Part shown: positions 57,951 through 64,000 of the stretch, piece by piece
Position numbering within the stretch: position 1 is the stretch's first letter
Layout: each line of letters begins with the position of its first letter
Origin: Cephalotrichum gorgonifer
Lineage: Eukaryota > Ascomycota > Sordariomycetes > Microascales > Microascaceae
NCBI GenBank assembly: GCA_900312665.1
Contig: ONZQ02000004.1
Coordinates: forward strand, 1,828,693-1,892,692
DNA: 64,000 nucleotides
Direction: 5' to 3'
Notes under the pieces: model-generated
Seen by the model: only the letters and a program-made list of their open reading frames with translations
Databases searched by the model: none
What the model was told of the DNA's origin: nothing
Position numbers and translations under genes: made by a program

Positions 57951-60865
57951 CAGCACCAGCTTCAAGAAGGCGCTGTATGACTGTGCTAAGCCCAAAATAG
58001 GATGCGACCACCAGTGGTGCAAAGCTTCTTGGTGCCCGGTGCGGTTCAAGCATTCGATATATTTCAAACCATACCAACGAAGCCGGCAATTGCATATTGA
58101 AATAGCATAGTGCCTTCTCCGCTACGCTATCCCCATTCTCGCAATCACTATTGCGAAAGTGATCAGCCCAGAACTGCGCTGCATAACCCAGAAATGTGCG
58201 TTCGGCGAGATATTGTTCTGGCTCACTTGTATGAAAGCTGCTGCGGTCAAAGTCTGATAAGGACAGCCGCCACATACAGATTTCGGCAAGGATGCGATTA
58301 GATACCCTTGGGTGAAATGCAAACTTCCATCGCGGCGCCGCGGTGCTAAGGGTAGGAGGTATCGACGGTCCTGATAGTAGCGAGGGAACCAAGAACTCGC
58401 GAGCAGTTTGATGGAGGAGGTAGATCTTCTTATCCACCACTACCACAAAAAGTCCACACAGCTGCCTGGCTTCCTGGGGAAACTGTTCCTCTGGAACCAA
58501 CTCTTGCTCCAGATCACCCCATGACCGATGAGTAGGTTGAATAGCCAGGGCCAGGGCCATCTCTTGTAGGTTGAGTGGCCTCGTTGCTGCTACAACGATA
58601 TGGAGAAGTTTCTCGGCAAGTTTAGTATCTCGGCTTTTCGATAAGATCCTGTCGTATGCTTCATCAACTGATCGGGGGATTTTGCGAACCTCCGACCGAA
58701 TTTTCCCCTGGGAAAGAAGGGATCCCTTCTCTATCTCGGGGAAGATGAGATGTACCCAGAGATATGTGCGGTTCTCTACCCGGAGAAGTTCCTCTCGGAG
58801 CACAGCCTGCTCCTTCTTGCCAAGTTGGCGCATTCCTTCTACTCTTTTTGTGATGACGATGTCAATCTCGCGAGCAATCTCGCCTACCCGCTCTTCATTT
58901 TCTCCACTTAAGTGGATCGTAGGAACTTTGCGTTCCAGCTCCCGGAGCCCTGCCCTGATATGCGAGTAGGGCCGGCTTGTTAGGAGGAATTTAACCGCTG
59001 GGGTACGAGGCGCCGTGCCTAAATAGAACCTGACGAGGGCATCGAGAAGTTGTTGACACCCTGAGTCCTCGCACTCGTCTAGCGCGTCGAGAATGCAGAC
59101 GATTTCGCTGCCCTTATGGGTAGTGGCAGCAGCGATGAACAAATCCCAGAGGTCGCGGAAGGACATCGGAGGTTTCTTTCTGCCTCCTTCGACGCTTCCG
59201 TCGGCTTCGAGCGTTGCGAGGATTCGATCCGAGAAGGAGCCAGGACTCTGTTTGAAGAGTTGACGCAAGATGCAGGACAGAGCGATTGTCGAGGACTTCT
59301 GGTCGTCAAAGCCGTCCTTGAAAAAGAAGTAGCAGGTCGTTCTCGTGTTCGTGCTCCGCAGCTCCTCATCCACCAGATACTTAGCCAGTACTGACTTTCC
59401 GCAGCCAGGGTCGGCAGATACCCAGAGCAAGCCAGCAGCATTGCTTTCCTTCCAATTTCGGAACTGCGGATGGCTAGTGAACCATTTACATGTCCCTTCG
59501 ACTCGCGGCGGATTTAGGTCCTTGCGATCAACATACGGGCAGGTATAGAGGCTATTGAGCCATTGCAGCTTCTGCACGCTCAACCCGGCTAGCAAATCGT
59601 TAGCTATATATGCTTGGGCAGATTTAGATTATAGTTATCGACTCTACATACCCATGCCTCCTTCACGGGGTCCCAGTTGATCCTCCACGTCAATCTCACT
59701 GAGAAACCGTTGTAGTTCTTTGACAAAATCTGTGTACTTAGGGTCCGTGGGTCCACTGAACCTGCAGATATCACGGTGATTGTCAGGGATGGTTGAAAAG
59801 CTAGACCACTCTGAATCAATTTTAGAGGAAGCAAGTGGAACGACCTTCTCGGGTTAGCATTCTCGCTTAGACCATTAATATACCTAGCCAACGTACCAAG
59901 TTTGCAGCTGGACCCAGTGGTCCGTTTACCAGTGGCTTTCCCTCCCGGAAGCTGAATACTCGAAATTTTCCCTCGCTACTTGGACCAAGCATCCTGGCAA
60001 AGTTCCTACTTAGTTCCTCCAGTTGCCCATTGTCGCTGTCCGGGTTCAATGCAGCAAGCAAGGTTGAGTTGGTTACGGCAAATATGCCAGCGATTCGTCT
60101 AAGCAGCTCGCCCCAGTTTGCCATGTCCGAGCCCGAGTGGGGAGTCCCGAAGAAGATGACCCCTCTTGTTGAGTCCCGTATGGCTGTCAGTCTGGCATCT
60201 GCCCCACTTGAGTCCTGAGACATTTTGAGAGCCTGATAGCAGTTAGAGGCACTGCAAGACGAAGAATATATAGAAATAACTAACAAATTTTGTCAGGATA
60301 CCACCAAGACTATGAACAACGAAGATGATAGGTCGATTTGGCTTGATTTCAAGTCAGTAAATTCACCTCGATAGTGGCTAGCTGTATTTAACCTACTGCA
60401 TCTATCCGTTCATTTGCTAGTTTGTTAAGCAGGCTCGTGCTCAAAGTATAGAGGTTGTCCTGAGAAGGGCCTGCCGGGTTGGAGTAGTAGCCAAAGGTCA
60501 TGACTCGCACATCCTTCACATTCTTGGGTAGTAAATCTCGTGGCCAAAAGACCTTCTGGCCAGCGGATTTCTCCCTCTTTTTTGACCTCGCAGAGAACAA
60601 CTTGCCCCCTAAGCGCTTGTGGATCGGAATACCACGTTCAGCCGAGGCCTTCGGTTCGCATGGCTCGGCCGACCATGTCTTCTGTGGATGGCCACCAAGG
60701 CCGTGAACGAAGAGAAGACTAGGATGGAAATGCCGATTAGCGACAGACGCGTTACGAGGAAATAGAAAACCAGGTAAAAATAGCATACTCTACTTTCGGA
60801 CTGTCTCCGCCAGAGTGGAGAGGGGTAATCCCTGTATCCACAACACGGATCTCACTATCCATCAT
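57799..60865 (-). CDS. Fungal NLR: SesB-like alpha/beta hydrolase, NACHT ATPase, ankyrin repeats (frame-truncated)
   Basis: Six exons: 60865-60789, 60718-60397, 60341-60285, 60232-59897, 59844-59652 and 59588-57799, giving 924 aa. Residues about 26-300 form an alpha/beta hydrolase of the SesB/DUF676 type. It has VDLLFVHGLGGHP, the nucleophile Ser144 in HSLGG and a candidate catalytic His287 in IPDNHRDIC. The NACHT domain follows with Walker A PGCGKS near 390 and Walker B VCILDALDEC near 495. Ankyrin repeats begin near 865. A one-base excess at 57829 shifts the frame, and the protein ends DLTSPGF at 57801 while the repeats continue in another frame. Such proteins are innate-immunity and heterokaryon-incompatibility receptors in filamentous fungi. 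The start is uncertain: the frame stays open upstream to a possible acceptor AG. Confidence 0.85.
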
Positions 60866-62550
60866 CGTTCCGCCCAAGGAAGCTAGGTTGGTGAACTTAA
60901 TGTGTCCCACAAACAGCGGGATACCAAAGCGGGGAAGGTGTTAGCAATATAATTCCGAATATTAGCCGAAAGCGCCCAAATTGAAACTTTTGGGATTGAG
61001 AACTTCGGCAGTCATAAATCCGCCGCATATTCCTTGGCCTGTCATTCGTTAGCGGCTGCCTTGCCTGAATCTGTATTTCCGGCAAGAACTGGCAATGTGG
61101 TCAAGGATTGGCATCAGCGTCTTAGGCAGTAAAGAGTTAGACGGCTAGGGCATGTATGATACTGAGCCCGCAGCAGGAGAATGCCCAACGCCCGTGATGG
61201 GGTGTGCGGAGGACGGTAGAGCAGGAAGGGTCAGCGCAGCTGAACTAGTATAATCATTCGAAGTGCCTCTGATGCTCTCACCTCCTCAGAGTAGTACGTT
61301 AAAATCTTGATAGGAGGACTCTACCAGGGATGATATGCCCTGACACTCCTCAATGTGGCATTTCTACGATTGGTCTGGATACAAGAAGTTCCGAAATTAA
61401 AGCCTCCAAAGGAGGCCAGGAAAGGGTGGTGAGGAGGAGTCGTATCGACGTGGAATTAGAGACAAGCTGGAGGAAGGAAGGTACTTGACCTTGACAGAAG
61501 ATAGACGTCCAGCCCCCGTCGAAAATGGGACAGGTTGGTGGCCACCGCACCTTCACATGATGATAATTTGAGGAATCAGAAACGACATGCCCAGCGACGA
61601 CACGGGAATTCCACGGCCGGGAAAGGTCGTCGTCCACATACACGTCCCCTCTCATCAAGGCTGAGCCTATGAGGTCAAAGAGAAACGAGACTTCGCCCAA
61701 TAATGGACCAGTCAAGGTGTCCGCTCCGGTCCGGCAAGAAAGTCCTGCGGTCTGATTATTTGATTTTGTCACATATTTCGAGACCGACCGAGAGTTTCTC
61801 GACGCGGTTTCATGGTACGTCCGCCATCCAGCCGCGGGCAGCTAACCGAAGTCAAATCCCCGCCGTCAACCTCTCCCCCAAACACGACAGGAAACCCTAT
61901 TTTCCTTTTTTTCAGTATTTATATATTTGTGAGCGGAATCTATCTAACAAGACCCTGGAGAGGGGCACTGATAGCCTCAGGTATTGCTAGCGAAAAGTCC
62001 GTTCGGCGGGGAAGCATCTCCAGGAACCCCCCGCGGAAAACCCGCGGAGAGATCCCAGGGAAGCCCCGCCTCGATCTGGGCACGAACTGAAACGATCAAG
62101 AACCTTACGGAGTGGTTAGGAAACGAGTAGGCTTGATGATAAGGATTGCGCGCCGTGCTAAGAAAGGAGAAGAGGAAGAGAGGAACCCAGAACACACGAC
62201 GGAAGATTCGGTTTTGTAGGTGTGGGTTTCATGATTATGTAAGTTTTGGGACTGCCCACTTTTTTTTTTCTTCGACTCCACCATGCGTTGTCTTCTGGGC
62301 TTCGGCTTCTGGCGATGTTGGGTCCTGAGGCAGCAATACACCCAAGCACCAACTGGGAGGAGAGGTCCACAGAATCCCAGGTACGTACCTTTACTCAGAA
62401 AAAGTTCCGCGCATCGCGGGATTGAAAGTCAAGTCATTGAAACTTCCTTGCCTTCCCTCGACCTGTGTTGCCCGGCCCACCCTGCCTCCCCAGAATCATA
62501 ACGTCTACCTCGAAGCTTGAGAAACCAAGCGGGGAGAACAAGTTCGAAAG
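60866..62550. other. Intergenic, no supported gene
   Basis: 1.7 kb between the divergent NLR and mL46 genes. A possible non-coding first exon or intron of the NLR lies at 60866-60950 (GCTAAC branch-like site at about 60939-60944). ORFs at 61350-61772 and 61703-61990 lack coding bias. Confidence 0.5.
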
Positions 62551-63809
62551 ATGGCAGCCTCAAGCAGGGGCCAGAGGGTCATTCTGACCGCGTCGAGGTG
62601 TACGTTTCTTTTTGGTCCCCTCCCCTCTCCCCGTCCTCAAGATAGAAGTCCTCAATTGAGGATATCTATCACTTTTCTTCTTCTTTGGAAGAAAGTGAGA
62701 GAGATAGATGTAGAGATCTAACGTGGTACGGATATACAGTAGCAGCAGCGCCCAGACTCGCGCCACGATTCCCAGTAAGGCGGCATCCCGCCTCGATCAG
62801 GCCCTACTCCGCCGCGGCCACGGCCGACTCTACCACCTCCACGACCGCGACTCCTCCCCGAACCCCCCCGACCCAGCCCGCGGCGTCCGACAAGGGCCCC
62901 CGCTACCTCATCAAGGGCGGCATAATCCTCACCCGCCCGCCGCTCCTCACGCGTCCCCAGACGTCCTTCGAGAGCGCCTACTTCTTCTACCAGAAGCGCC
63001 TGAACGAGCGCCTCACCCTCCCCTTCACGCAGAGCGCCTTCTTCAAGCGCGACACCCCGCCCCAGCTCGACTGGGCCATCAAGCTCCGCGAGCGCAACGG
63101 CGTCGTGGCCCGCGAGGTCGGGCAGTACAACGGCCGGTCGTCCACCGCGTGGGACGACGAGGTGCGCGTCGGCGACAACGTCTCGGACCCGGAGCTCCTC
63201 AGGGAGATCCTGCTTAAGGACGCAGAGGCGAGGGTCAGCGAGGATGCCGAGGAGATCCCCCTCGAGGAGAGGGTGCCCGTCGAGAGGCCCCAGCCCAGGG
63301 TGACGCAGGCGGACAAGAGCGGTGACGTGAAGAGGTTGGACAGGCAGCTGGAGAGGACTCTTTATCTGGTTGTTCAGGGCGAGGAGGGCAAGTGGGAGTT
63401 CCCCACCGCCCCCGTTTCCACGGATGAAGCCCTACACGACGTAAGATTCGCTCCCGTCTTCTATCTTCCGCATCGTTTCTACCCGGGAAATATCTGCTAA
63501 CACGTGTCCCCACAGACCGCAAGGCGAGCGCTAGATGACACGGCGGGACTCAACATGAACACCTGGATCGTCGGCCGCGTCCCCGTGGCCCACCTCGTAA
63601 CCAAGCCGAAGTACGCCGAGGACGGCACCGAGACGGAGCGCGGCGTGAAGTCGTTCTTCCTTAAGGGGAGGATCATGGCCGGCCAGGCGAACCTCGAAGG
63701 CAACCCCTTCGGCTACAAGGACTTCAAGTGGCTGACAAGGGACGAGCTGAAGGAGACTCTGGCGCCAGAGTACTTCCGCGGCGTAAGGAATATGATGGCC
63801 GAGAGGTGA
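62551..63809 (+). CDS. mrpl17: Mitochondrial large-subunit ribosomal protein mL46 (Mrpl17)
   Basis: Three exons: 62551-62599, 62740-63440 and 63516-63809, giving 347 aa. The N-terminus (MAASSRGQRVILTASR, joined to LAAAPRLAPRFPVRR) is Arg/Ala-rich without acidic residues, a classic mitochondrial presequence, followed by a Ser/Thr/Pro linker. The body shows the mL46 family segments YLIKGGIILTRPP, FESAYFFYQKRLNERLTLPF, LYLVVQGEEGKWEFPTA and the Nudix-like C-terminal part ending EYFRGVRNMM. The donor was placed at GTACGT (62600) rather than the overlapping GTGTAC because only the former keeps phase. It sits on the central protuberance of the mitoribosome. Confidence 0.92.
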
Positions 63810-64000
63810 TGGGGGAGAAAAGGGGGGAAGTCTTTGACGAGGGTTTCGGGGGGGAAGAGGTTGGCGCAGCAGGCCCCGTGTAACATATTTCTTATTTCGT
63901 GTATACCTAACCGTCATAGAATTTGTGTCTGATTAGAACCACCATGTTGGAAACTCGTCCCCGTTCCACCTGTGGCGAAGACCTTCCGTTCTTCACCACT
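63810..64000. other. 3' flank of the mL46 gene
   Basis: Purine-rich 3' region after the stop. Nothing else recognised before the window ends. Confidence 0.6.

Noticed and set aside
59761..59844. Apparent frameshift inside the NLR hydrolase domain
   Set aside because: On recounting the A-run across the row boundary at 59820 the exon reads straight through from VVPLASSK to IPDNHRDIC, and its length fits the flanking phases.
61120..61250. Weak resemblance to the end of a LINE reverse transcriptase (RRLGHV-like)
   Set aside because: Only a few residues, immediately followed by a stop, and no other reverse-transcriptase motifs nearby.

Overview
The window looks like genomic DNA of a filamentous ascomycete, most likely a Sordariomycete. 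The genes are compact and split by short GT-AG introns (about 50-160 nt) with CTAAC or CTGAC-type branch sites. Coding stretches are strongly GC-rich at third codon positions, and intergenic stretches are 0.3-2.7 kb and of lower GC. The gene set is typical of the group: scon-2-type F-box/WD40, Atg17, Cdc37, Mot1, Smc3, Cct8, twinfilin, a fumarate/succinate carrier, mL46 and a fungal NLR. The species cannot be named from the sequence.

Layout, left to right. 63-1446 (-) DEDDh RNA exonuclease with a Cys/His module. 2398-2940 (-) secreted cupredoxin. 4483-5699 (+) twinfilin, convergent with 6119-7436 (-) mitochondrial carrier. 10188-12314 (-) sulfur-control F-box/WD40 protein. 14681-16127 (-) 2-oxoglutarate/Fe(II) oxygenase. 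17519-17932 (-) small unknown protein. 18765-20343 (-) Atg17. 21260-23079 (-) Cdc37. 23613-29541 (-) Mot1, divergent from 31782-35667 (+) cohesin Smc3. 36900-37912 (-) endonuclease/exonuclease/phosphatase (EEP) gene with a broken frame. 39273-42441 (+) very Gln/Pro-rich conserved fungal protein. 43338-44414 (-) INO80-type HMG protein. 46132-47715 (+) saccharopine-dehydrogenase-like reductase, convergent with 48049-49961 (-) Cct8. 52669-54801 (+) RING+PHD protein. 56128-56572 assembly gap. 57522-60865 (-) NLR (alpha/beta hydrolase, NACHT, ankyrin). 62551-63809 (+) mitochondrial ribosomal mL46.

Most of the window is housekeeping: chaperones (Cdc37, Cct8), chromatin and chromosome machinery (Mot1, Smc3, INO80 subunit), autophagy, actin, mitochondria. 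There is no operon logic and no evident metabolic cluster. The accessory part is about 54.8-62.5 kb, which holds the gap and the NLR. The NLR is the most interesting locus. Its six exons assemble cleanly into a SesB-like hydrolase plus NACHT protein, and its near-identical 99-bp ankyrin repeats differ mainly at candidate ligand-contact positions. One repeat is 100 bp long, and this +1 shift cuts off the rest of the array.

Exon joins were derived by hand from splice sites and reading-frame phase. Every multi-exon model, apart from the EEP gene with its broken frame, sums to a whole number of codons.
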